64,000 nt of DNA from assembly GCA_944989445.1 (NCBI GenBank), contig CALYLW010000121.1, positions 1 to 64,000 of the forward strand, written 5' to 3'. The position numbers and the translations under genes are program-made. Shown here piece after piece: positions 31,157-42,115 of the stretch; within the stretch, counting starts at the first letter, position 1, and each line of letters opens with the position of its first letter. The notes under the pieces were generated by a model, which was not told the DNA's origin, ran no database searches, and was given only the letters and a program-made list of their open reading frames with translations. The DNA comes from Ampullaceana balthica. Taxonomy: Eukaryota; Mollusca; Gastropoda; Lymnaeidae.

Positions 31157-33290
31157 CTGATTTCAAAGTTGCTATTAACGCTTACAAAAAACCATTACAT
31201 GCCCACAAAAGCCAGTTTAATAAACCTACAGTATGTGAAGTTGGTTTTGTCATTGTTGGGCAAGCATTCGAGAATATAGACATTGTCTTGAAGAGTAGAG
31301 ACAATAAAATTCAACGCATTAAGGAAACCCATTGGTCCTTTGATGTACTTCAATATCCCCCCCCATGTTCTGCTATGGTGAAGACGGTCATTTTGTTTCT
31401 ATACCTCAAGTTCACGGTGTCAGTAAATTAGCTATGAAGAAAACAGTCTCTTCCGCAAACTTCTACTCATACCGGCTTATGATTAAAAAGCATTATAATA
31501 ATACTATCCTTTACTATCGAGCTTTTTTGAATCAGTTTTAGTTGATGTGTATGCAAAAATTGAAACATAAATTAAAATTTTATAATACTTATTCAAAAGA
31601 AACTACGAGTTTAACATCACATCCATCTAAAGGATGCCTAGTCAAAAACGACACTAATTTAAATGAAATTGGTCGAGTTGTGATAGTACCATCGTCGTTC
31701 ACTGGATGACCTCGCTATATGCACGAACGTACACATGACGCAATGACATACGTACGTCAATATGACCAACCTGACTTATTTATCACATTTAATTGCAATC
31801 CAAAGTGGACTGATATCACTAAAGGTCTCCTACCACGTCAAAAACCTCATTATTGACACGACCTCATCAGCCGAGTGTTTCAATTGAAAATTCGCAAAAT
31901 GATGGACTTGCTGACCAAGAGTAACATTTTCGGCTGTACAACTTGCAACATGTACACCATAGAGTGGCAAAAGTGAGGACTTCCCCGTGCACACATTCTG
32001 TTGTGGTTAAAGGATAGGATTAGGCCAGCTGTCATCGATCAAGTGATCTGTGCGGAACTTCCTGATCCACAGACTGACCCAACCCTTTACGAAATAGTAA
32101 AATCCATCATGATTTACGGACCATGTGGACCTCATAATATGAACTCACCCTGCATGATAAACGGAACATAAAGTAGAAAGTTCCCGCGTCCCTTCATCTT
32201 TGAAACTCAGAGAGGAGCAAATGGTTATACTCAGTACCGCCGGCGCGCTCCGGTTAATGGCGGTCATACAGCTAACATCAAGGGAGAAGATATCGACAAC
32301 AGATGGGTGGTCTCATATAATCCTGTGCTGTCCAGCTTCCTCAATGCTCACATCAATGTTGAATTTTGCAATTCAGTAAAATCGTTAAAATACATATGCA
32401 AGTATATTAACAATGGAAGCGACCAGGCAGTATTTGCAATACAAAATCAATATGACGAAATATCACGATACGATGCTGGGCGTTACATCAGTAGCTCTGA
32501 AGCAGCATGGCGCATTTTCCGTTTTCCCATTCACGAACGTTACCCTCCAGTCGTTTTGGCAAGGCATTTCTTATAAACATGTCTTCTTGCAAAAATCCGA
32601 GCAGAAGGTAACATTGCCATAGCTGTGGCTTCTTCTTGAATCGCAGCGACTCTTCTTGAGGGTGGCAGAACAGCCCATTCAGCTTTCAAGATGCCTTTGA
32701 ACCTCAGTAATATTGAATCTCCTATGTGCAACATATCAAAGCTGACCAACATGGCTGAAGTACTACGACATTGTCAGCTTATTGTCTGGGATGAATGCAC
32801 AATGACCACACAGAGGGGGTATTGAGGCCTTAGACAGGAACCTCCAAGACATACGGAACACCAACGAAGTTATGGGAGGCTTGACTTGACATTGTTGTTA
32901 TCTGGAGACTTCCACAAACCCTACCAATCGTACCCAGAGGAACTTTTGCTGACGAAGTTAAGGCATATCTGAAGTATTTCTATCCATGGCCCCAAACCAT
33001 TGTTGTTACCTTAAAAATAAACACGAGGGTTCATTTGAATTGCGACAAAATATACGGGGAGTTCTCTTCTATTCTGATTAGTATAGGAGATGGCACTTTC
33101 ATTCAGGAAAATTGTAAATTAAAAATTTCTTCAAATCTCTGTCACGTCGTGAATACCATTGGAAAGTCTCCTTAAAACTGTTTACCCCGATCTAAAAAAT
33201 CTCCATGAATACGAAGTGTCATGGTTAAGGGAGATAGCTATTTTGATATCAAGGAATGACATGACTGCGACTATCAATATACATATTCCT
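31157..33290 (+). pseudogene. Helitron Rep-helicase pseudogene, second autonomous-type remnant
   Basis: Fragments cover most of a Helitron transposase. First come VIVGQAFENIDIVLKSRDNK and HWSFDVLQYP (31230-31350), then VIVPSSFTG, RYMHERTHDAMTYVRQY and DLFITFNCNPKWTDI (31680-31815). In the HUH region (about 31966-32010) the expected RGLPHAHIL has become stop-GLPRAHIL: the first His codon is changed to Arg while the second His remains. The Y2 motif KYICKYINNGSD (about 32389-32424), GRYISSSEAAWRIFRFPIHE and Pif1-type helicase pieces follow: EGGRTAHSAFKMPLN, IVWDECTM (Walker B) and GGIEALDRNLQDIR, ending near EVSWLREIAIL (33215). There are many stops and shifts. Neither Helitron terminus is recognised. 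Confidence 0.85.
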
Positions 33291-33330
33291 GTTGTCTGTA
33301 TGTATGTATGCATGTAATTAGGTGGCACTG

Positions 33331-33475
33331 CGATCTATTTAGAAAGCAGCGCACCAAATTACTGCACCAAGAAAGAACTCTTTTCGGACGGCGCATAAAA
33401 TTGTTCAATAGAGAAAGAAATGAATAAAATATAATTTTAAAAAATAAAGTAAAGTTCTGTATTACGTTATTTTTA
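33331..33475 (+). repeat. Interspersed repeat block shared with 14138-14170 and 41445-41575
   Basis: TTTAGAAAGCAGCGCACCAA and the following 13 bases match 14138-14170. The next part (AAAATTGTTCAATA, then TTCTGTATTACGTTATTTTT) is inverted at 41445-41560. Confidence 0.65.
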
Positions 33476-34378
33476 TTACACGCTTTTATTTAAGTCACAC
33501 TGTTTGCATGTTGTATCCATCCATCCATCCATCCATCCTTCCTTCAAATCTTGTAACGTAAAATTAAACCACTTCTGATGGTCCTAGAGATCTCAAAATT
33601 TTACCACATATAGATCGTGGATGACAATGCATTGTATAACAATTTCAGATCGATCAAATGTACCGTAATTAAATTAATGTTTTAGTTTTTAGTTTTTGTC
33701 TATATAAAATACTGTCACTCGCATCAATTAGCCACGCCTCAATTTGCCCTAGAGGGATACAACTAATCTCAATGTGTTGAGGTCAGAAGTGGAAGTCAGA
33801 AGTTTTTATAATAAGTTTAAAAAGAACAACATTTACCAAGCATTGATGGCCGAAATATCATCGTGATCGATTGCCGACAAGGAGATACGAGGTTCAATTT
33901 TCAGTTAGGGGGGAATTGTTTTTATACATAAATTTGTAATTAATAATCTATCTTTTCACCACTATCACAGTTAGGTTATTGACAATGAAGTTTAACTAAT
34001 TAAATTGAATTAATAAGGTCAAAAATCAATTTAAAAAAATTTTAATACTAAAAAGTAGAAAATAAAATATTAAAAAAAAATATTTTCTTAAAAAGTACAC
34101 GCTTTTATTTACATATTGAAAGTGCACTAAAAAGAAGAAAATAAAAATGTTCTATGATAACAGGTAAAATACGTGAACCTATCTACATCACTTAAAAGAT
34201 AAATTAGAAATATTTCTCTATATGTAAGAAACAGTTGCAGAGAAATGATTTGTGATGGGCGCCCACGCTTTTATGTGCAGTGGATAGGTTCACCTATTTT
34301 ACCTGTTATCATAGAACATTTTTATTTTCTTCTTTTTAGTGCACTTTCTACATGTAAATAAAAGCGTGTACTTTTTTT
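33476..34378 (+). mobile_element. TIR element (ACACGCTTTTATTTA) with an inserted foldback MITE
   Basis: The left end TTACACGCTTTTATTTAAG (33477) is inverted at 34355-34375 (TAAATAAAAGCGTGTA). It contains a CATC/CCAT microsatellite (33513-33540) and the GATCGATC core module (33575-33690), as does the shorter relative at 62647-63104. Inside the right half is a foldback MITE. Confidence 0.6.
34090..34378. mobile_element. Foldback MITE with ~95-bp inverted arms
   Basis: About 34093-34188 and 34280-34375 are inverses, containing AAGTACACGCTTTTATTTAC, AAGAAGAAAATAAAAATG and GATAACAGGTAAAAT. Only a ~90-bp spacer separates them. No coding capacity. Confidence 0.75.
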
Positions 34379-35166
34379 AAAATATATATATATTTTTTTA
34401 TATTAAGTCTATATTTTCAATTTTAAAAAAAAGCATAGTGATGTCCCTTAGCGTTAGGCGTGAGGCAGTCAGCGATATTTGAGCGTAAATATATATATGA
34501 TGACTAGTGAGCAAATATGAGCAACATCTTTTTTAACAAGATGCTTATTTTACTTATTTTACTCAGGTCAAACTAAATATTGCGCTTTATCTAAGAAAAA
34601 CCAACATTAAATAAAATTTATGTGAGTAAAATTCTCCTTTCAAAAAAAAACAACAAACTGTGCAACATGTGCTGTCATTTAATCAAAATGACGTCTATAT
34701 CGCTTCACTGATTTCGCAAACATGTGATGTTCCATTTAAAATCAACAGTAACACAATATGTCTTATGATTGCTTGGTGAAACCTTCCTGTACTCAAGAGT
34801 ATTTTAAATAAAGTCACACATACTTAAAAAATTACTTTAGGAAGTTTAAAGTTATGCGAGATCTATACTTGCTTTGTGATCTGGTCTTTCCGATATAAAT
34901 TTAGAACCGATGTCTAAGGTTGATCCCTAACAAGATGATGAATTTTGCTGATTCCTATCACATTAGTTTGTCTGCTATTAAAACTCTTTTTGTAGTCCCA
35001 CACTAAAAATGAAATTAAAATGTCACAATTTAGGACGCTCGTTACCGAATCGAAGTTTAATTTTGACATTAAATATGAAAAATAATTTTATTAAGGATGT
35101 TTCTAACATGAGATAATTTTAAAAGGAATTAACTACAATTTAATTATATATATATATATATATATA
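34379..35166. other. AT-rich intergenic DNA ending in a TA run
   Basis: No gene recognised; a TA microsatellite lies at 35146-35166. Confidence 0.5.
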
Positions 35167-35630
35167 GTGGTCCAAAGTTGGCTGAGCCAGGGCGAGATAA
35201 GCACCCACTTCCTTAGAAATGCCCTAAAAGGCTCGCATCTCACAAAAGCCTAGCCTCCTGGCCTTCATGTGTGGCTGATCATTTAAGTCCGGTTGATCAT
35301 GTTTCTATAAAACCATTCGTTTCAGGTAGATGATGCTCGTAGACCTTGGCTGGTAGTTTATCTAGGAGAAGGTAATTCAGACTTCAAGTCTCTGCTTCCT
35401 TGCGGTTATACCCACTACCCGGGAAAGGCTAAGGAGGTAAGCCCTGACAGAAAAAAACAGGAAATGAAGCACCTACAAATGTCTATATATAAAGGTTATT
35501 AGATTCCGGCAGCTTTTGCGGCGTCAATGGCCTCAAGCTGCATTCACGCAAGTCCCTTGGTTACACATTGAAGTAGAGAGGGGGGATATGTGGTTTGGGC
35601 AGAAGCTAGTTTTCCATGTTTTACCAGTCA
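35167..35630 (+). mobile_element. LINE-B 5' untranslated fragment
   Basis: Matches the 5' region of LINE-B copy 1 at 46379-46900: AGAAATGCCCTAAAAGGCT, GGTAGATGATGCTCGTAGAC, CTAGGAGAAGG, TGCCTTGCGG-like phrases, CCGGCAGC and GAGAGGGGGGAT. It joins directly to a T-family copy at about 35631. Confidence 0.7.
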
Positions 35631-36067
35631 AGGCTATATTAACTTCACCGCCGTCTCTCTCTGTCTCTCTGTCTTGGGCTCACGGTCGGTCGGTAGGGAG
35701 GGTGGAAAAACAAAATTAAACAAATTACGATTTTCCCGTGATGCCATCGAGCTGAAATTCGACACATAGACTTGTGTCACATAAAAATGCATCGCATCAA
35801 AATTTCAGATCGATCGAATGTACCATAATTAAATTACTGCATTTTTAGTTTATCTATATAACACTATACGTATCAGTAGCTATTGTTTACATTTTACGAG
35901 TCACTTGACTTCACGCCAGCCATCGATGACCACAACTCGTGATTTACACTAGGGAGAATTCACTCAGTTATAGGCTGTAAAAGTTTGTCGCGTTGGAATA
36001 TAATCAATTCTTTAAGTTCTGTGTCATATATAAGGGATTTATAGTCAAAAACTTTGTTTTAACGTGT
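35631..36067 (+). mobile_element. T-family repeat, copy T4 (first of three in tandem)
   Basis: Starts CTATATTAACTTCACCGCCG, with CT-rich DNA and a 'CGAGCTGAAATTC' phrase, then the core CAGATCGATCGAATGTACC (35809 on). It ends CATATATAAGGGATTTATAG and the AAAAACTTTGTTTT stem-loop (about 36022-36063). Confidence 0.75.
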
Positions 36068-36525
36068 TTTTTTTAATACGGGGTTGTTTAATTTAAGCCC
36101 TTCTATTAACTTCGAAATCTTGTCGTCATCTCGTTCGGTTGTGGGCGGGAAAACAAAAGTAAAAAATGACACACTTCCCCTTATGCTATCAAGCTGACAT
36201 TTTGCACATAGACTCGTGACACCTAGCAATGCATGGTATCAAAATTTCCGATCGATCGAATGTACCTTAATTAAAAAAAATGAATGTTTTGTTTATCTCT
36301 ATGTAACTCTATATAGCCGTCTGTTTTTGTTTACATTTTACGAGTCACTTGAGTTTACGCCAGCCATCGATGACGACATCTCGTGTTTAACACCAGGTGG
36401 TGTTCACTTAGTTTCAGGCTGTAAAATTTTGTCGTCGCACTTGAACATAATCAAAACTTTTAGTTATGTCTCATATATAAGGGATTTACAGTCAAAAACT
36501 TTGTTTTTACGAGGTTTTTTAATAA
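36068..36525 (+). mobile_element. T-family repeat, copy T5
   Basis: Joined to T4 through TTGTTTAATTT and then AAGCCCTTCTATTAACTTCG (36098-36118). It has the core module at 36180-36300 and the 3' end ATATAAGGGATTT plus stem-loop at 36473-36512. Confidence 0.75.
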
Positions 36526-37009
36526 CGGGGCTGTTTATTAAATCCCTTTTATTAGCTTCACGCGTCTGTCTCTCTCTCTCTCTCTGTCTTGGGTTTGCGA
36601 TCGTTCGGTCGGTCGGGTGGAAAAACAAAAGTAAAAACTGACCCACTTCCCATGATGCTATCGAGCTGAAATTTTGCACATAGACTCGTGTGTCACCTAA
36701 CAATGCATCGTATTAAAATTTCTGATCGATCGATTGTACCGTGATTAATGTAATGCATTTATAGTTTATCTCTATATAAATATATGTCGCCGTCTCCTTT
36801 TGTTTACCTCCACGTGTCGCTCAGTTCCGTCCAGCCAGCCATGAACACACCCCCGCCAACCCCCCCCCCTGTTTTACAGCAAAGACGAGTTAAGTCAGTT
36901 TCAGACTGTAAATGTGTGTCGCATTATAACATAAACAATACTTTTAGTTATGTCTCATATATAAGGGACGTATAGTCAAAGACTCTATTTTTACAGGTTG
37001 TTTAATTTT
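36526..37009 (+). mobile_element. T-family repeat, copy T6
   Basis: AAATCCCTTTTATTAGCTTC at 36539, a CT microsatellite (36569-36586), core module at 36640-36790 and 3' end at 36955-37009 (ATATAAGGGACGTATAG). Third of a head-to-tail array. Confidence 0.75.
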
Positions 37010-37718
37010 CAGTGGTGTAGCATAGGTGCAAATGTATCAAGGCAGTTGTTTTTTCCGGAATGGATATTATCTCCCAGAATAATAATAATAGTCCTGTATC
37101 CCTCTAGTTGCTGTGTGGATATTCCTATTTGAACCTTTAAAATAATTTTTTAACGTGAATTATTTAGTATTTTGAAAAGTCCGAGTTCATCGGGAATGAA
37201 CGTTCTGAAGCTGCCCGACAACGTCAATGTGAGATCAAACGTTTAAAAGTCTTGCACCATTAAAGATCAATACCACATTTCAGACTCGCCTGTCATTTAA
37301 CCACGGCGTTAAACGGCTGCCTTTGGAAGTCATCAATAGGTAAAGAGGATGCAGTCATCGTGAATTCCCTGTAGTCCAGCGGCCCATAGCATCATCAGGA
37401 CGAGGTCTCTGTGTGCCTGTTGATGTGTCCAAAGCGGTCACTTTCATTCAACTGATTCCCGTCGTTTGGTCGAGCCCATCGCAACTGTGATAATCTTTAA
37501 ATAACGTCATCGGCCTCAATTTGAACACGCCATTATCAGCTCGTCGACACCCCACGATTACGTTGTCTAATCAAAACTCAGTCGGTTACAGGTCTCATGT
37601 ATTTATTAACATGAGCCATGTCATCACAGATACTGAAGTCAGGTGATAACAATCAGACGTAACCTAGTTTTGTTTGTTGTTGTTTGAATTAGAATAATAA
37701 TAATAATTTGATAATTTA
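37010..37718. other. Mostly single-copy sequence of higher complexity
   Basis: It starts with a CAGTGGTGTAGCATAGG phrase (37011) that resembles a hAT end. From 37150 to 37670 it is less AT-rich and shows no match to other parts of the window. No open frame or splice pattern was supported. It could be a piece of unique host DNA. Confidence 0.4.
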
Positions 37719-38440
37719 TCTATACTAATAAAAGGCAAAGCCCTGACTCACTCACTGACTCACTCATCACTAATTCTCCAACTTCCCGTGTAGGTAGAAG
37801 CATGAAACTTTGGGAAGTTGTTGAGTAGCCTCTCGCGACGAAAATTGGAGTAAAAGAATTTTAAAGTTAACACTTGTAGGGGCCGGGGGCCCAAAAACGT
37901 TTTTTTTTAAAAATACGGCCTATATAGAATATGAAACTCACTAATTTCTCCTATTTACCGAGTAGGCAGAAGCATGAAACTTTGGGAAGTTGTTGAGTAT
38001 AAACCCGCGATGGTAACGGGAGAAAAAATATGTAAATTTTCACTTCCTGTGGGCCGGGGGCCCAAATGAAGTTTTTTCCTTATATGAGCTATATAAAAAC
38101 TGACAATCATAAATTCTAATATTTCCCTTGTAGGTAGAAGCAAGTAACTCAAAGTAGTGGATAAGTACACTACCGCGATGGTAAAAAGCCAAAAAAATGT
38201 TTGAATAATCACATAACTAGGGGCCGGGGGCCAAAATGTAGTTTTTTTTCTTATTTAAAAATCTGATGCATCACTACTTCTCCTTCTCCAACTTCCCGTG
38301 TAGTTAGAAGCATGAAACTTTGGAAAGTTTTTAATTAGCCTCTCGCGACGATAATTGTAGTAAGAGAATTTTTAAATTCAAACTCATGGGAGCCGGGGGC
38401 AAAAACGTTTTTTTAAATCCCTTATATTAACTTCACCGGC

Positions 38441-38504
<64 letters not shown>

Positions 38505-40350
38505 GTCTGTCGTGGGCTCGGCGGGCGGAAAAACAGAAGTCAAAAATGACCCATTTCCCATGATCCGATCAAACTGAAATTTGGCACTCGGACACGTCGA
38601 ACTTAACAATGCATCGTATCAAAATTTCAGATCGATCGAACGTACCATAATTAAATTAATGCATTTTTAGTTTATCCTTATATGAGGTATGTAATTCAAA
38701 ATTCACTGTTTGTTTTGTTTTTTTAAATTCCAGTTCCACGTGAGTTTGAGTTGACGCCGACCGTCGTGCCGACACCCCCTCACATCCCACCCCCATTTAT
38801 TAAAGACAAGGGACATCACTCAGTGTCAGTCTGTAAATGTTTAAAAAATAATCACTACTGTTAGTTATGTCTCATATATAAGGGATTTATAGTCAAAAAC
38901 TTTGTTTTTACGGGTTTGTTTTATTTCCTAATATGGCGTATATAAAATATGAAAATCACTAATTGTCCTATTTCCCGAGCAGGCAGAATCATGAAACTTT
39001 GGGAAGTTGTTAAGTATAAACCCGCGATGGTAAAGGGAGAAAAAATATTTAAATTATCACTTCCTGGGGGCAGGGGGCCCAAATGAAGTTTTTTCCTTAT
39101 ATGAGCTATATAAAAACTGAAAATCACAAATTCTCATATTTGCCGTTTTTGTAGAAGCCTGAAACTCTGAGTAGTTGATAAGTTCACTTCCGCGATGGTA
39201 ACAAGCCACAAAATATTTAAATTATCACTTACTGGGGGCCGGGGGCCAAAATTTTATTTTTTTCTTAAATAAAATTCTGACTCATAACTAATTCTCCAAC
39301 TTTCCGTGTAGGTAGAAGCATGAAACTTTGGGAAGTTGTTGAGTACACTTCCGCAATGGTAACTGGCGAAAAAGAATTTGAAATTCCCACTCATGGGGGC
39401 CATGGGCCCCAGAATTCCCCCCCCCCTTATATGGGATATATAAAAATTAAAAATCAATCATTCTATTTCCCTAGAAGGTAGAAGCATGAAACTTTGATTA
39501 GTTGTAAAGCAACATTCCGCGATTGTTAAAGGTAAAAAAAATATTAAAATTATCACTTACTGGGGACAGGGGGCCTAAATGTAGTTTTTTTCTTATCTTT
39601 AAAACTAACTCTCCAACTTCCCCTGAAGGTAGAAGCATGACACTTTGGGAACTTGCTGAGTATACTCTTATGACGATAATTGGCGAACAAGAATTTATAA
39701 TTTCCATTCATGGGTGGCCGGGGGCCCCAACCCGTTTTTTTCCCTTTATATGGGCTATTTAAAACTGAATAAACACTAATTCCTCATCTTACCGTGTAGG
39801 TAGAAGCATAAAACTTTGGAAAGTTGTTGAGTACCCTCCCGCAATGTTAACACTCGAAAAAAATATAAAATTATCACTAACTGGGAGGCAGGGGAGCCCA
39901 AATGTATTTTTTTCTTAAATGAGTTTTATAAAACAGGCTCATCATTAAATCTCCAATTTCCCGTGTAAGTAGGAGCATGAAACTTTGGGAAGTTGTTGAG
40001 TACCCTCCCAAAATGGTAACTGGCAGAAGAATATTTAAATTATCCCTCATTATGGGGCCGGCGGCCTGAACGTAGTTTTGTTTTACTTATATAAAACTGT
40101 CTCATCACTATTTCTCCAACTTACCGTGTAAGTAGAAGAATGAAACTTTGGCAAGTTTTTGAGTACCCTCCCGCGATGGTAACAGGCGTAAAAATTATAA
40201 AATTATCACTCACTAGGAGGCCGGGGGTCCAAATGTAGATTTTCTTACTAATACGAGCTATATAAAACAGACTCATCATTAAATATCATACTTTCCGTGT
40301 AAGTAGGAACATGAAACTTTGGGAAGTTGTTGAGTACCCTCGCGAGACGA
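37719..40350 (+). mobile_element. Helitron-type element with long ~170-bp satellite array
   Basis: The 5' end TCTATACTAATAAAAGGC (37719 on) preceded by A, followed by CCCTGACTCACTCACTGAC, is a Helitron-type terminus. About 13 satellite units follow, anchored by TAGAAGCATGAAACTTTGG and a GGGGCCGGGGGCCC box. The unit is the one found inside Helitron 1. No 3' hairpin/CTAG is found: the array is cut at about 40350 by LINE-B. One unit is split by T7. Confidence 0.7.
38413..38930 (+). mobile_element. T-family repeat, copy T7, inserted in the satellite array
   Basis: Cleanest copy. AAATCCCTTATAT (38415-38427) is perfectly inverted as ATATAAGGGATTT (38876-38888), followed by AAAAAC-TTT-GTTTTT (38895-38909). 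A pure CT run occupies 38442-38498 and the core CAGATCGATCGAACGTACC is at 38628-38646. The satellite resumes after about 38930 in register, so the insertion went into a T-run (AACGTTTTTTT / TTTCCTAATATGG). Confidence 0.85.
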
Positions 40351-40872
40351 TGGTGCATCACTGTTGAGTTGGGTTGCATTTCCTCGAGTGGCTGTGCAGT
40401 CCTATCCTTGAGTGACAGTCTTTACAACAGCTTTTACACACGAATTATGTGCTACCAAATGTTTTGGCCTTTCTCCTAGCTCTTCTTTCTGTATCCTCCT
40501 CCATCCTACGCTCCACGGCTACTATGACGCCCTCTTTGACAACTGTGCACCACGTAGATCATCTTCTGCCTTACACTCCCAGTCGCTTGTGCGTATTCTG
40601 GCTGCTTTCATGTCCCTTTGGCAGACATCTTTAAATCGCAGACATGGGCGACCTGTTTTCCTCTTGCCCAATGCCAGTTCTCCATATAGCAGATCCTTGG
40701 GGATTCTGCCAGTGCTCATTCTTTTGACATGTCCAGCCATCTCAGGCATCTTTCACTAAGGATTGAGAACATGCTTTGGGTATTGGCACGCATTAGGACC
40801 TCAGTATTAGGCACCTTGTCTTGCCATTTAATGCCTAAGATCCGTCGCAGGCATCTAAAGTGGAAGCTATTA
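40351..40872 (-). pseudogene. LINE-B copy 3, 3' end fragment
   Basis: The minus strand reads FRCLRRILGIKWQDKVPNTE, then RIPKDLLYGELALGKRKTG and RPCLRFKDVCQRDMKAARI, equivalent to residues ~230-330 of the copy-1 RT frame. Frameshifts are present near 40745. The end at 40351 truncates the satellite array. Confidence 0.8.
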
Positions 40873-40879
40873 AGCTATT

Positions 40880-41440
40880 AAACTAGCGTATCACCCGTAT
40901 GACATAAAAACAGGGTATTAGTAGGCCTGACAGGACGTAACACAACAGCGAACGTTTCGGCAAAGAGCCTTCCTCAACGGACAAACAGTACACAAATGAA
41001 ACGAATATAACGAAATAATTTAAAAAAAACCACTTAGCTCCGGTTAAATCCAAGAAGTCCAGTAGAAATAAAGTAAGGAGAGAAAAGTAAGAACTTATAT
41101 AGGAAAGGAGAGAGTGGGTGTGGCCAAAACAAGGTTTGTCAGTGCAAATACAACGTTGATCCCATGTGGTGTAAGAGTCCCATACTCATGGATTAGCCTA
41201 TTCTCCAGACTGACCCTGCCGGGTGTGTTTGTACAAGAAACCAATGGCGGTGACAGACATGTCATCGACGCCCATGTGGTCACGTCCATTGCAGTGTCGG
41301 GAGACAGGATACTGTTTGTCTTGTTTAATGGCACGTACATGCTCAGCGATACGGCAGTTGAGAAACCTCCCCGTCTTACCTATGTACTTCAAAGGACAGC
41401 GTCAAAAATGACGGAAGTTTTCATAATAAATACACATCAG
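40880..41440 (-). pseudogene. Penelope-like element remnant with GIY-YIG endonuclease
   Basis: Minus frame 41392-41200 reads KYIGKTGRFLNCRIAEHVRA and NGRDHMGVDDMSVTAIG. After a frameshift near 41215 it continues ENRLIHEYGTLTPHGIN, the family's typical end (a Glu plus a TL.PHG.N motif). GIY-YIG endonuclease C-terminal to RT is the hallmark of Penelope-like elements. The RT part is absent. Downstream on this strand (40990-40930) lies a GAAAC/TGAGGA arrangement reminiscent of the hammerhead ribozymes known in Penelope termini. Confidence 0.75.
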
Positions 41441-41444
41441 ATTA

Positions 41445-41575
41445 AAAAATAACGTAATACAGAACATTCATTTATTTTATTTATTTTTATTTGATTCATT
41501 TATTATCATATTGAACAATTTTATACGGAACGTTCAAAAAGAGTTATATTTGGAGCAGTAATGTTTGGCTCGCAC
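41445..41575 (-). repeat. Interspersed repeat block, inverse of 33360-33475
   Basis: Shared phrases AATAACGTAATACAGAAC and TTGAACAATTTTAT, inverted relative to 33380-33475. Confidence 0.6.
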
Positions 41576-41689
41576 TATTGAACAAATCAACATTACATCC
41601 AAGAAGCATTACATCCATTACGGGAATTATGTATGTTGATGATATATCCAATAAGAAATTGATTGAAATAAACAGTAGTTTAGTACATT

Positions 41690-42115
41690 AAATCTTGCAC
41701 CGATTGAGCCTGGGGGCCCCGAGAGCTGGGTTATTTTCGTGCTTATTTGAGCTATATACAAATTATTCCAAGCGTTAGCTACTACAAACATGAATGGATC
41801 TCCACTAAACTTTTTTGTATATAAAACTTGATAGCCCATATAAAAATAAGTTAGGGCACTGAACTCCTTATGTCCATTGTTTCGGGGCCTGGGCCCCAAT
41901 TGTCGCTGCAACACTCTGTTAGTTGATCAAATTTTATCTCACATTAAATCACACAATCGATCACAATAACTATCAATAAAACTTAGAGTTCTGAGTCCCC
42001 GTGTGTGACTACTTAGTTTGTGACTAAAAAAATATGTCTTGCTTTTTAATGCGAGATTCTACATTCCTCACTTCAGCTGGTCCTCATCTTTTAAAAAAAC
42101 AGTTTCTTTGTTCAT
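41690..42115. repeat. Interspersed repeats: GGGGGCCC block and half of a foldback
   Basis: 41690-41905 resembles 22430-22600. 41940-42110 (GAGTTCTGAGTCCCCGTGTG, TTAGTTTGTGACTAAAAAA, GCGAGATTCTACATTCCTCA) matches 62260-62420, the right arm of the foldback there. Confidence 0.6.

Noticed and set aside
35641..36641. Short frames in T-family copies as conserved peptides
   Set aside because: Frames are not preserved between copies and stops fall at different places.
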